A stretch of 64,000 nucleotides of DNA from Marinomonas mediterranea MMB-1. GTDB taxonomy: Bacteria > Pseudomonadota > Gammaproteobacteria > Pseudomonadales > Marinomonadaceae. The position numbers were made by a program, and so were the translations under genes. The stretch spans positions 2,914,001 to 2,978,000 of the forward strand of contig NC_015276.1 of the NCBI RefSeq assembly GCF_000192865.1. Reading direction: 5' to 3'. This document shows, in pieces, positions 7,835 through 16,061 of this stretch. Position 1 is the first letter of the stretch, and every line of letters starts with the position of its first letter. The notes below the pieces were generated by a model. It saw only the letters and a program-made list of their open reading frames with translations, did no database searches and had not been told where the DNA came from.

Positions 7835-9934
7835 TTAATTCGATTCAAATGAACCTAAATCGGGTGCTGAACCATTGTAATTCAGCCCAACATCAGTACC
7901 AGCGTCAATTAAGTCACTTCCACTTTTCAGGTGGAAAAAGTCAATCACTGGAAGTGAGCCATCTTCTTGACGATCTTGTAGTAGCTCATCGATATCCAAG
8001 CTCTGGAAGTCAGATGAGGACACTGAGGCAACTTGCCAACTGTTCTTGGAGACGCTCATTGAATCTGCGTTCAGCTGATCTGAATTGGACCCATTATAAG
8101 AAATAGAGTTTTTAATCGTCAGTTTCTTAAATTCACGAGATCCGCTATCACCCAATCCAAAGTTACGGCTATTCTTGTAGGACACAGCATTGTAAATGGT
8201 CACAGAACCTCGGTTACTGTTCTGGTCGTAACCATCTGCCGTGTTGCCCGCAGCAATGGTATTAATATAGATGCCATTGTGAGCAAGGTCTTTATTATCG
8301 CTGCCACCGGTTTTAAATCCATTGCCGTCACCCACGCCTAGCGAGCCGTTTTCTTGATAACCGTTGCGAATCATCCACGTATACTCATGAGTCGTCAGAA
8401 TAGTCGAACCATTGTCACGCAGATAACCATCAAATCCATCGTCTAAATTCTGCCAAGCACGGCAACCGTAGAAGTAGTTCCCTGTACCAACCGTTAGTTT
8501 CGCAGCAAAGCCATCGGCATTCTCTAAACTCGAGTCTGCGTTGTAATACGAATCCGAGTTTTTAACGAAGTTGTACGCTGCGCCATTACCTAGCTGCAAT
8601 CCCGTATCTGAGTTACGATAGAAAGACATAAACTCAATGGTGTTGTGAGATCCTGACACGAACATGCCATTGTCCCCTGCATTTTTTATATCAAATCCAT
8701 AGATATGCCAATAACTGCCTGACAACTCAAAACCGCGATTATTACTACTTTCAGATTGAGAAGAGAAATTGAAAACAGGACGATCATCACCCGGGTATAC
8801 ACTCAGAACAATCGGCTTAGAGGCGTTTCCACTCTCCGTTAACTCGATTGTCGACGACGTACTGTATGTTCCCTCCCGGATGTAAATAACGTCTCCCCCA
8901 CTGGCTGAAGAAATCGCACTTTCAAGTGCACTCACACTTGAAACCACCGTCGCGCCCGATACTTTAGCGGTAATGAACGAAGGAAAACCGTTTACCATTG
9001 GATCACGGTTAGCGCCCGCCTTGGAAGCCGCGGCTGCTGTTGGTGCCGCAGCAGAGCTTGAAATATCGGCAGTGGAAGTCGATCCTCCGCTGGAAGACGC
9101 ACTAGGCGTCGCACTGAAGACATTTGAGTCTGATGAAGTACCGTCGCTGTTTTTGAATTTAATCCAAAAATAGTACGTTGTTCCATTGTTCAACCCCGTC
9201 GCAGTATAACTGTGCGTGGATGAAGACACCTTACCCACACGCACTCGTCCCGATGGCTCTCCGTCCGTGTCCTGCATAATTTGATAGGTAGAACCTGTGC
9301 CAGAATCCGTCCAACTTAACGTGACCGAACCGTCTCCGGCACTGCCGGATAGTGAAACGCTGGCACCACCATCACAGTCTGCATTAACAGGTTCAAGCCA
9401 CCACCGCTGTGAACTCACTCCGGCGTCTTCGTTTTGATAGACGTTCGCACCTTCGTCAGCCCCTGCAACGGTCATCGCCAAGGAAGAATTTAGATTTACA
9501 ATTTGATATGCACCAGAGTATGAACCTGAAGCATCCTGTTGCAGAGACCACTCTTGGCTAGCGCTTTCAGAATAGGGTTTTTGAAGTAAGTTGCCCCCGT
9601 TCGCTTTAGAGCCGCCATCGACAGTAACAGCATAACCAGTATCTGTCGCTTTGATTGCCCAGCCGCCGGAATCAGAACTTTGGTTTAAATAAAAACGCTG
9701 CGAGGCTAAGCCGGTATTCGCTTCAATCTGAACATTTGCTTTCTTTGTTCCATCTTCAGCAGCCAACAGTTTATCAGCGCCGACATTGACGATTTTATAA
9801 ATTTCACCATCCTTTGGTGCGTCCGTACAGTAATCCGCAGCAACAACAGAGGAAGACAGCAATGCGCCACTTCCCATAAAAATTGCTCCAGATAACACCT
9901 TCCAATGATTGTTTCTAAAGTACTTTGCGTTCAT
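7835..9934 (-). CDS. Secreted pectate lyase, PL9-type, with ricin-like CBM and FN3 domains
   Basis: The 699-residue exported enzyme has a Sec signal (about 1-33) and a ricin-type beta-trefoil carbohydrate-binding module (about 36-187, with QxW-like repeats ending QRWWLEP). A fibronectin type III domain (190-278), an Ala/Ser linker and a right-handed beta-helix (315-699) follow. The helix carries the PL9 signature NADGFAAK, where Lys479 corresponds to the catalytic lysine of Pel9A-type lyases, and the calcium-site aspartates near 498-502 (LDDGFD). PL9 enzymes cleave polygalacturonate by beta-elimination. It stands alone, convergent with the VOC gene. Pectin fits a strain living on seagrass or algae, but related uronate polymers are possible substrates. 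Confidence 0.88.
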   Translation of the reverse strand: MNAKYFRNNHWKVLSGAIFMGSGALLSSSVVAADYCTDAPKDGEIYKIVNVGADKLLAAEDGTKKANVQIEANTGLASQRFYLNQSSDSGGWAIKATDTGYAVTVDGGSKANGGNLLQKPYSESASQEWSLQQDASGSYSGAYQIVNLNSSLAMTVAGADEGANVYQNEDAGVSSQRWWLEPVNADCDGGASVSLSGSAGDGSVTLSWTDSGTGSTYQIMQDTDGEPSGRVRVGKVSSSTHSYTATGLNNGTTYYFWIKFKNSDGTSSDSNVFSATPSASSSGGSTSTADISSSAAAPTAAAASKAGANRDPMVNGFPSFITAKVSGATVVSSVSALESAISSASGGDVIYIREGTYSTSSTIELTESGNASKPIVLSVYPGDDRPVFNFSSQSESSNNRGFELSGSYWHIYGFDIKNAGDNGMFVSGSHNTIEFMSFYRNSDTGLQLGNGAAYNFVKNSDSYYNADSSLENADGFAAKLTVGTGNYFYGCRAWQNLDDGFDGYLRDNGSTILTTHEYTWMIRNGYQENGSLGVGDGNGFKTGGSDNKDLAHNGIYINTIAAGNTADGYDQNSNRGSVTIYNAVSYKNSRNFGLGDSGSREFKKLTIKNSISYNGSNSDQLNADSMSVSKNSWQVASVSSSDFQSLDIDELLQDRQEDGSLPVIDFFHLKSGSDLIDAGTDVGLNYNGSAPDLGSFESN

Positions 9935-10384
9935 AGCAATTCCTTAATACTAAAATAATAGGTCGAACTGCTCACTTAGCGAGCGCTGACAAACCTAACA
10001 GAACAGCATTCATTCAAAAAGAAAGATCACCCAATTTAAAAACTAAAATCACACAAATCTAGCTAATTTTTTACACATTACACAAACGAATTAAAACATT
10101 GTTTTGAATTTATATTGAATTACACTAATTTAGTAACCATTTAACTGAAAAGTAACGTTTATAAATATCAGAAAAGCGCCCCGATAAATTACAAAAAGAT
10201 ACATTTAGTTTTATCTCTTATGCCACCGTTTCACACTGAAAATGACGTTAAAAACGGAGTCTCACATCCGAAATTAAATACTCATGTCCTAAATAAGACA
10301 GATAAACGACGCTTTCTCCCCGATATTACTGCTCTAGTTTTGATTACAGTTAGCTTCACCAACTTATCAACTAAAGGTGAAAAA
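9935..10384. other. Intergenic region, divergent promoters
   Basis: This AT-rich 450-bp gap lies between the pectate lyase and the muramidase. An in-frame upstream extension of the muramidase (from 10220) encodes about 55 residues and ends in a good ribosome binding site for the internal ATG at 10385, so I treat it as leader. Two TTACAC boxes at 10071 and 10078 resemble the GTGTAA element found elsewhere, but their spacing is 7 rather than 10 bp. Confidence 0.5.
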
Positions 10385-11278
10385 ATGTCTGATCTCACAC
10401 TCTCAGCGTCCGTCGGTATTAATGGTCACAACGATTCTGATGACGTCATTGAGGTGCAAAAATCCCTCAATGCCATCAGCAAAAAAATCGACTTAGAAGA
10501 CACTTTGGCTGAAGATGGCCTTATCAACGAAAACACGGAGGAGTCCCCGACTTGCATCGCTATTTGCGCCATGCAAAGCGCTATTTTGGGGTTCAAAAAC
10601 CCCGATGGTGTTATCGATCCGAATGGCAAAAGTCATAAAGCCTTGATCAAGGCAGTCAACAAGTTAGCATCGCCTGTCTCAAACTTATTTCTCCCAAAAA
10701 TCACGCCAGAGGCTGGCTTAAAAGAAGAAGACTTCGAATTTGCTGCAACGATGTTGTCATGCGATGTCGCTGCCATAAAAGCGGTGTCGGAAGTAGAGTC
10801 ATCTGGCAGTGGTTATTTCGAATGTGGCATGCCGTGCATACTGTTTGAAGCACACATATTCTCTAAATACAGCCAACACCAATATGACGAATCACACCCT
10901 GACATTTCATCAAAGTCGTGGAACAGGTCGTTATACCTTGGCGGCGAAAAAGAGTACAAACGCTTACAGAAAGCCATGTCTTTGGACCGAGAAGCTGCAT
11001 TAATGTCTGCCTCGTACGGTCGCTATCAGATCATGGGGTTCAATCACGAAACCGCAGGGTACGACGATGTTGAACCTTTTGTTTGCGACATGTTTCTCGC
11101 AGAAAAACATCACCTAATTGCGTTCGTCAATTTCATTAAATCCAACCACCATCTGCTCGAATCCATCCAGAGCTTAGACTGGACGACGTTTGCACGTCAT
11201 TACAATGGACCGAGCTACGCTGAAAACCACTACGACGAGAAACTGCAGGCAGCTTATGAAAAACACGGAGCACAATAA
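10385..11278 (+). CDS. N-acetylmuramidase (DUF3380-type) with peptidoglycan-binding domain
   Basis: With the ATG at 10385 (AAAGGTGAA upstream) the product has 297 residues. Residues 5-95 look like a peptidoglycan-binding helical domain (VIEVQKSLN, DGVIDPNGKSHKAL). Residues 110-295 carry the N-acetylmuramidase/DUF3380 signature, with candidate catalytic Glu136/Glu138 (VSEVES) and the conserved ASYGRYQIMGFN. Such enzymes hydrolyse the glycan backbone and are common as phage endolysins or secreted effectors. No signal peptide is visible from this start. It opens a co-directional cluster with a lamin-tail protein and a membrane protein, without phage genes nearby. A longer form from 10220 cannot be excluded. 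Confidence 0.82.
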   Translation: MSDLTLSASVGINGHNDSDDVIEVQKSLNAISKKIDLEDTLAEDGLINENTEESPTCIAICAMQSAILGFKNPDGVIDPNGKSHKALIKAVNKLASPVSNLFLPKITPEAGLKEEDFEFAATMLSCDVAAIKAVSEVESSGSGYFECGMPCILFEAHIFSKYSQHQYDESHPDISSKSWNRSLYLGGEKEYKRLQKAMSLDREAALMSASYGRYQIMGFNHETAGYDDVEPFVCDMFLAEKHHLIAFVNFIKSNHHLLESIQSLDWTTFARHYNGPSYAENHYDEKLQAAYEKHGAQ

Positions 11279-11429
11279 GACAACACACTCTCATTCATGG
11301 AGTAAAGTGACGGAGTCCATAGCGTCCGCCTTCAACGCATTTTGTAAATTTGCCTTTGTCGTTCCATACGACACCATTGATTTAGCCGGCACAGATACAA
11401 ACGCTGATCTAAATAAAGGAGAAATAAAG

Positions 11430-12203
11430 ATGTCATTAAACCGCAAGCAACTTCAGCATGAAATCGCCCAACTACTGGGCGCATTTTCGTCGAATACTGA
11501 CCTAGAACGTAGCCAAATCGATGAATATTGGAGCAAGCTCAATAAGCTTCAAGCAACGTCTCAAGTGCAAATCGAAACGATAAAATACAAAGGGGTCATG
11601 AATCATCTTGATGAGTCTGTCACCCTGTTAAATCGTGGTGAGCTAAGCATTGACATATCGGGTTGGCGTATCAGTGCAGGACCTAAACAAGACTACATTT
11701 TCCCAAGCGATACTTACCTTCATCCCTTCAACTCGTTAATCGTTGACACACATGGTAGAGCTGGACACTCTTTTGGTTCCAATGTACCCATTTGGAACGA
11801 CAGAGGAGACACCGCTCAACTCTTCGATAGCGCGGACAACCTTGTCTCCAGCCTTACATACGGCGACCATGCTCGCGACAAGGTGGAGATAACGCACATT
11901 CATTACGATGGGAAGGAATTTCGTCGTGAAGGAGATGAGTATGTGGAAATCACCAACCTTGCAGATTGCGATATCTTAATTGCTGGGTGGCACATCCAAT
12001 CTATGAACAACAAGAAGACCTTTCTCTTTCCTGAAGGGTCAAAAATAGAAGCATTTGGCTCGGTACGCGTTTATACCCATAAGTCGCCACTTGAGTACAA
12101 TGAGTTCAGCTTTGACAGCCCAACCGCCATTTGGAGTAACAAGAAAGGCGAGTGCCGTTTGATTGACTATTTAGACCGCGATGTTAGCCACTATTCTTAC
12201 TAA
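11430..12203 (+). CDS. Protein with two tandem lamin-tail-like domains
   Basis: From the ATG at 11430 (AAAGGAGAAATAAAG upstream) the protein has 257 residues. A short helical N-terminus is followed by two beta-sandwich repeats of lamin-tail (LTD) type. Repeat one (about 45-140) has VTLLNRGELSIDISGWRI and IWNDRGDTAQLFD. Repeat two (about 150-255) has VEITNLADCDILIAGWHI and IWSNKKGECRLID. Bacterial LTDs are usually secreted or DNA/membrane-associated binding modules. An in-frame ATG at 11256 overlaps the end of the muramidase gene, which would give a longer coupled form with a hydrophobic N-terminal stretch. No enzymatic domain is visible; the partner is probably the muramidase or the next membrane protein. 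Confidence 0.75.
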   Translation: MSLNRKQLQHEIAQLLGAFSSNTDLERSQIDEYWSKLNKLQATSQVQIETIKYKGVMNHLDESVTLLNRGELSIDISGWRISAGPKQDYIFPSDTYLHPFNSLIVDTHGRAGHSFGSNVPIWNDRGDTAQLFDSADNLVSSLTYGDHARDKVEITHIHYDGKEFRREGDEYVEITNLADCDILIAGWHIQSMNNKKTFLFPEGSKIEAFGSVRVYTHKSPLEYNEFSFDSPTAIWSNKKGECRLIDYLDRDVSHYSY

Positions 12204-12252
12204 CTAAGAAAACACAACAAGTAAGCCATTTGGTCCCTAGGCACATGACATA

Positions 12253-13242
12253 ATGAGAAATACTGGAACCAACGATGCGTTAAAAACACCGTCTCAAGAA
12301 CTGACTATCTTGGTCGAAGATGGGATTCGGTTGCTTCATTATGTTGTGCGTCATGGCGACCTCGTGATCAACCAACGCGTAGCAGAAGGTATTACTTCTG
12401 CTAACGCAAAGCTCAATACAAAGCATTGGACTCATGAAGATGAGGTGCGTTTACTGCATAGCTACGATGAACTTGCTCGTCTAGTCTACCCTGTTACCAT
12501 TGAGAGCATAAAAGCGGTTGTTCCGAGCCACATTCATGGGAAAGTGGCATCACCCAGTGCCTTAAAAACCATCACTTGGTATCGCCGTTACACCGTCTTG
12601 ACCTTACTGTGCTTACTCATAGCACAAATGTTCTACTTATTTGGTCATACACTAATAGACTCGTTGCTTTCTGTTCCAACGCCTTTAACTGGAACCTTAC
12701 CCGCTGATATTCAAGCAAACTATCAGCTGCTCAAAAAATGGAATCACGTTTGGATGCTTGGTAATACACTTGAACTGCAACTCAATGATATAGCCGCCAC
12801 ACTCGGCGATGACGTCGCGAGTAATAGGAGCAGTATCGAGTTCTCGGCACACCTCATATCGGCTCAATCATTCCTACAAATGCTTCAGAACTACGTACTA
12901 CCCTTAATTTATGGATTGCTTGGTGCCTTTATCTTCGTTCTAAGAAGCTTATTACAACAAGTCCGGAGCTTAACCTACAGTGCCAGTCGAGAAATTGGGT
13001 ATCGACTCAGACTCACGCTTGGTTGCTTAGCCGGTATGATTACAGGCTGGTTTCTTAAACCCGAGATGGGGGAAATGGCTTTATCGCCAATGGCATTCGC
13101 CTTCCTTGCCGGGTACAGTATTGAAGTGCTTTTCACGCTTTTGGATAAGGTCATTGACAACACACGCAAACAAGCAAACCTTGCTCATCAGCAACCTTTA
13201 GCGCCGCCTTCAACGAACTCTAGAATCCCTCCTAATTCTTAG
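12253..13242 (+). CDS. Four-helix inner-membrane protein, unknown function
   Basis: The 329-residue protein has a soluble N-terminal half (1-108), a hydrophobic helix at about 112-133, a roughly 80-residue loop, then three close helices at about 213-232, 253-271 and 279-298, and a Pro/Ser-rich tail. I do not recognise the family. It lies 49 bp after the lamin-tail gene on the same strand, so the muramidase, lamin-tail and membrane proteins probably form one unit. The tight helix bundle and large domain between helices 1 and 2 would suit a scaffold or channel, but that is only inference. Confidence 0.6.
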   Translation: MRNTGTNDALKTPSQELTILVEDGIRLLHYVVRHGDLVINQRVAEGITSANAKLNTKHWTHEDEVRLLHSYDELARLVYPVTIESIKAVVPSHIHGKVASPSALKTITWYRRYTVLTLLCLLIAQMFYLFGHTLIDSLLSVPTPLTGTLPADIQANYQLLKKWNHVWMLGNTLELQLNDIAATLGDDVASNRSSIEFSAHLISAQSFLQMLQNYVLPLIYGLLGAFIFVLRSLLQQVRSLTYSASREIGYRLRLTLGCLAGMITGWFLKPEMGEMALSPMAFAFLAGYSIEVLFTLLDKVIDNTRKQANLAHQQPLAPPSTNSRIPPNS

Positions 13243-13301
13243 TTCAACTCATTAACTCAACGCTTTAGCCCAACGTTTAGCACAAGACTGTATTAGAAAG
13301 G

Positions 13302-13559
13302 TCAATCTGACTCCTTTGGCGAGCCACCATCATTGGCTTTCTCGGCGGCTTCTTCGATAAAGGTTTTTGCCATCTTAACGAGCATTTTATTATTTTCTTT
13401 CTCCAAGTCCTTTATCGTTCCCGTCCCTTGCAACACGCTTTGCACTTGCAGAAAGACTTTTAACAACTGCTCTAGTTGCTCCGGTGTTAACTTCAGCTCT
13501 TTCTCTTTTTTCTTAAACCCTTTGGATACCAGTTTCAGCGCTTTTTCTATATCACTCAT
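13302..13559 (-). CDS. Small charged helical protein
   Basis: An 85-residue protein, taking the ATG at 13559 because AGGGGAAG precedes it; the ORF opens six codons earlier. It is Lys/Glu-rich and predicted helical throughout (KKKEKELKLTPEQLEQLL, KDLEKENNKMLVKMAKTF), with a polar Gly/Ser tail. It is convergent with the membrane-protein gene and divergent from the lipoprotein gene. No family recognised; a coiled-coil adaptor is plausible. Confidence 0.55.
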   Translation of the reverse strand: MSDIEKALKLVSKGFKKKEKELKLTPEQLEQLLKVFLQVQSVLQGTGTIKDLEKENNKMLVKMAKTFIEEAAEKANDGGSPKESD

Positions 13560-13730
13560 TCTTGCTTCCCCTAACATCAGTATGAGATCGCTCTTTTTGA
13601 CATCAACGCGTTACAACAACTAGGGGAAACCTCTGTTTAATCGAGTTTATCGTCGATTAACCTAAGTTTGTCGCACGCTATAAGTGCATAATCTAAATAT
13701 TGCTCTCAACTGACTGAAGGAAAACACAAA

Positions 13731-14183
13731 ATGGAAAAGCCGAACGTGCGCCGAAGACTTCCAACCCTTATCCAAGCCATCGTATTTGTTTTACTTTGCG
13801 GCCTCTATGGGTGCTCATTACAACTCGTATCGCCGTTTGACCCGACCACCGAATCCGAGATCCAACAGATTGAAAAAGACATAGACTACTTTTATTTGAC
13901 CATGCGCTCTATACCTACTGATGAACGCCTTTTTGCTGCTTATTCAAATCAATATATTAAGATCGATGTCCAGATTCGAAGCCTTGCGCGTCGCCAGCTA
14001 CTACGAGAAAAAAATCAAGAAACCATAAAACAAACTCAGATTTTAGAAGCGTTTTGGCAACAAGACATGAAAGACCATAAAAGCAAGAGCGTCCTTTCGG
14101 ACTTCATCATAAAACGTCGATTAGACCAATATCATCGACTTCTAAACGCCTTATTACGAGGCGAACTGGCTAAGAAAAGCTAA
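13731..14183 (+). CDS. Small predicted lipoprotein
   Basis: The 150-residue protein has a basic N-terminus, a hydrophobic signal and a lipobox-like LYGC with Cys28 as the lipidation site. The mature part is helical and charged (residues 40-145). A good GAAGG ribosome site precedes the ATG. It begins a run of three closely spaced plus-strand genes (10-bp gap to the next). The function is unknown; the position suggests an envelope-anchored component of the same small-gene cluster. Confidence 0.65.
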   Translation: MEKPNVRRRLPTLIQAIVFVLLCGLYGCSLQLVSPFDPTTESEIQQIEKDIDYFYLTMRSIPTDERLFAAYSNQYIKIDVQIRSLARRQLLREKNQETIKQTQILEAFWQQDMKDHKSKSVLSDFIIKRRLDQYHRLLNALLRGELAKKS

Positions 14184-14193
14184 GGAGAACACT

Positions 14194-14493
14194 ATGAATT
14201 CACTATTAGAGCACGCGCTTTCGTCGCTAAATACTCAGTTAGAAGAAGCCAATATCCCCCCTCAGCTCGTAGACTCATTTCAACGGGAGCTTCAGCAGCG
14301 AGAAGCGTCGATGAATGAGTTAATCGCCGCTAGAGAATCTGGAGAGCTGTCGCTATCCGAGTTCGAAAATGAGTTAGAACGTGAGCGAAAAGTAATTGAA
14401 GCCGAAATGCTAAGCCAACAAATAGCAACGAAGTCGGTTATTCAAAATGCCGTTAATAAAGTCTTTCATACATTAACTGACCGTATTGTTTGA
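14194..14493 (+). CDS. Small helical protein
   Basis: A 99-residue, acidic, almost entirely helical protein rich in Glu, Leu and Gln (LQQREASMNELIAARES, FENELERERKVIEAE), likely a coiled coil. AAGGAGA lies just before the ATG, 10 bp after the lipoprotein stop. No family recognised. Its tight spacing with both neighbours suggests a three-gene transcript. Confidence 0.6.
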   Translation: MNSLLEHALSSLNTQLEEANIPPQLVDSFQRELQQREASMNELIAARESGELSLSEFENELERERKVIEAEMLSQQIATKSVIQNAVNKVFHTLTDRIV

Positions 14494-14529
14494 ATAACGA
14501 GAGACCCGTTAAAAAGGAGATAAGCAACG

Positions 14530-15213
14530 ATGGTATTACGCAGACGACGAAGAGTCATTGTCCGATACAAAGCAAGCGCAAAACGCAAACAAAAACATTC
14601 AGACAATCCGCCCGCCGCTCTATTGGAGACGAAAGAACCGGCTTCGGAGTCTGCCATCACCACAGATCAAAAACACAGCACATCAGAGCCGCCATTCAAC
14701 GAAGCCAGTCAACTCGTTAATTTGGCAAACCTTGAGGAAGGAGAACCCGTCGCTCAATTTGATGCTAACGCTAACCCATATCAGAGCTTTTTGAATCAAT
14801 TGCCCAGCGCGCTTACCAGTATGCCTAAAGAGTCCTTTTCTCATACGCCTCCTTCCAACACCGACCTAGATGAGACAGAGGCTGAGACAGAGACAGAAGC
14901 CAGCGAGCATCTCGATTCATCGACTGAGGAAAAAATGGACGACCAAGATTCGACCGCTGAAAAAGAGACCATCAACGCGACTGAGCCGCTTGATGACAAG
15001 CTAGACTATCAGACGATAGATGACGAAAACTGCAATACCTTTTCCAAGGCCAACAAAATACATGGCTCTAATGAGGCTAAAGGACTGTCCTTTACGTTGC
15101 CCGAGCCACATCAACCGCTGTCTGATCAACTACAGCCTGACCAACCTCAGCTCAATCAACCAAAACAGACCGAAAGTGTTAGTCAACGACCAGAGAAAAA
15201 ATGGGGTTACTGA
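14530..15213 (+). CDS. Basic-head, acidic disordered protein
   Basis: The 227-residue protein has a very basic start (residues 1-24 rich in Arg/Lys) and a long low-complexity region rich in Glu, Asp, Thr, Ser, Gln and Pro. A middle patch near residues 75-105 (YQSFLNQLPSALTSMPKESF) may fold. An AAGGAGATAAG ribosome site precedes the ATG. I recognise no domain. Polyelectrolyte proteins of this kind often act as linkers or bind nucleic acid or surfaces through the basic head. Codon use and frame support a real gene, though other frames are also open here. Confidence 0.5.
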   Translation: MVLRRRRRVIVRYKASAKRKQKHSDNPPAALLETKEPASESAITTDQKHSTSEPPFNEASQLVNLANLEEGEPVAQFDANANPYQSFLNQLPSALTSMPKESFSHTPPSNTDLDETEAETETEASEHLDSSTEEKMDDQDSTAEKETINATEPLDDKLDYQTIDDENCNTFSKANKIHGSNEAKGLSFTLPEPHQPLSDQLQPDQPQLNQPKQTESVSQRPEKKWGY

Positions 15214-15250
15214 TCATTTTCCCCGAGAAGACAACTAAGGTAACTTGATA

Positions 15251-15273
15251 CCCTGAATAGACGCTATTCAGGG
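15251..15273 (+). promoter_or_regulatory. Hairpin overlapping the ribosome binding site
   Basis: CCCTGAATAG and CTATTCAGGG form a perfect 10-bp stem with a three-base loop. The 3' arm ends in AGGG of the AGGGAG ribosome site for the gene starting at 15283. There is no U tract, so this looks like a translation-control hairpin rather than a terminator. Confidence 0.65.
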
Positions 15274-15282
15274 AGATTTTAA

Positions 15283-15876
15283 ATGAATCAACAAACACTG
15301 CTCGCCAAAATCGCTGCACATTACGACTTTACCAAGGCAAATCAGCTCGCCTCTCAATCTCAAACCAAACCCTATATTAGAGCTTGGCTGAACCTAGATA
15401 TCAGCCAGGTACTTCAGGGCATACTCAACGGGTCTGATGTGACCTATTCAGAGCCCTATCAACACCAAGGCGACTACATCAAGTTTTTACCTAAAACGAA
15501 TCAAGTGGAAGCGTGTGAACGTAAATACGCTTCAAAAGCAGACCTTCAGATAACGAGCGATAAACAGACTAACTGGTTTGAGTTTCATGTTTTGCAAAAA
15601 AGCGATCTTGAGAACACACGAGACCGAAACAAGCTTTATGGCGATATTCGACGCGTGCGAACGCTTAGAAAGCACCTTGCACCACACGACACCACTCTAC
15701 TGATTGGTATATGGGGAAGCTTTACCACGAAAGACCTTGATTACTTCAAACCACTCGATAACCAGACAGACTGCGCTTACGTATTGGATACGAGCCTGAC
15801 TGGCAGTACACAAATTGCGAGAGTCAGTCATGTAAAAAGAGAGGGAAAACCGCGCTTCCTATTGATCGCATGTTAG
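15283..15876 (+). CDS. Uncharacterised 197-residue protein, possible nuclease fold
   Basis: The protein is soluble and lacks a signal peptide. The segment around residues 86-105 (SKADLQITSD then NWFEFHVLQ) is faintly like the core strands of PD-(D/E)XK nucleases, with Asp then Glu-x-His in place of Glu-x-Lys; this is only a suggestion. Expression is probably limited by the hairpin that covers its ribosome site. It is the last plus-strand gene of the cluster. The fold assignment is uncertain, but the gene itself is well supported by length and ribosome site. Confidence 0.55.
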   Translation: MNQQTLLAKIAAHYDFTKANQLASQSQTKPYIRAWLNLDISQVLQGILNGSDVTYSEPYQHQGDYIKFLPKTNQVEACERKYASKADLQITSDKQTNWFEFHVLQKSDLENTRDRNKLYGDIRRVRTLRKHLAPHDTTLLIGIWGSFTTKDLDYFKPLDNQTDCAYVLDTSLTGSTQIARVSHVKREGKPRFLLIAC

Positions 15877-15970
15877 TTCAAGCTTGAGTTTGAGAAAATA
15901 TCTGGAAGGTTATTTTGGTAACGCTCCCACATTGATCGTAGGAGTGTCGATGCTTTATTTTGCTAAGCTA

Positions 15971-16011
15971 TCAATTTACTAGCACTTCAATTTACTAGTA
16001 CATCAATTTAT
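15971..16011. repeat. 16-bp tandem repeat, about 2.5 copies
   Basis: TCAATTTACTAG begins at 15971 and 15987, and TCAATTTA begins at 16003, giving a period of 16 bp. It lies between the 15283 gene and the convergent channel-like gene. Confidence 0.8.
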
Positions 16012-16061
16012 AAAGGCATTAACACAAAGAGGTTTGACGAAGAGCTTTAACTTAAACCGCT

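Noticed and set aside
7835..9934. Ricin-like toxin function for the beta-trefoil protein
   Set aside because: The trefoil is joined to FN3 and a PL9-type beta-helix with a conserved catalytic lysine, so it is a carbohydrate-binding module of a lyase.
10071..10083. Two TTACAC boxes upstream of the pectate lyase, resembling the GTGTAA element
   Set aside because: The boxes are 7 bp apart instead of 10 and no hexamer at 29-30 bp was seen, so it is not counted with the three matching promoters.
10220..10384. Upstream in-frame extension of the muramidase
   Set aside because: The 10220 start lacks a clear ribosome site, while AAAGGTGAA sits at good distance before the ATG at 10385; the extension shows no signal peptide of normal form.
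10385..13242. Prophage remnant
   Set aside because: Only an endolysin-like gene is present; no capsid, tail, integrase, holin or attachment-site features were seen.
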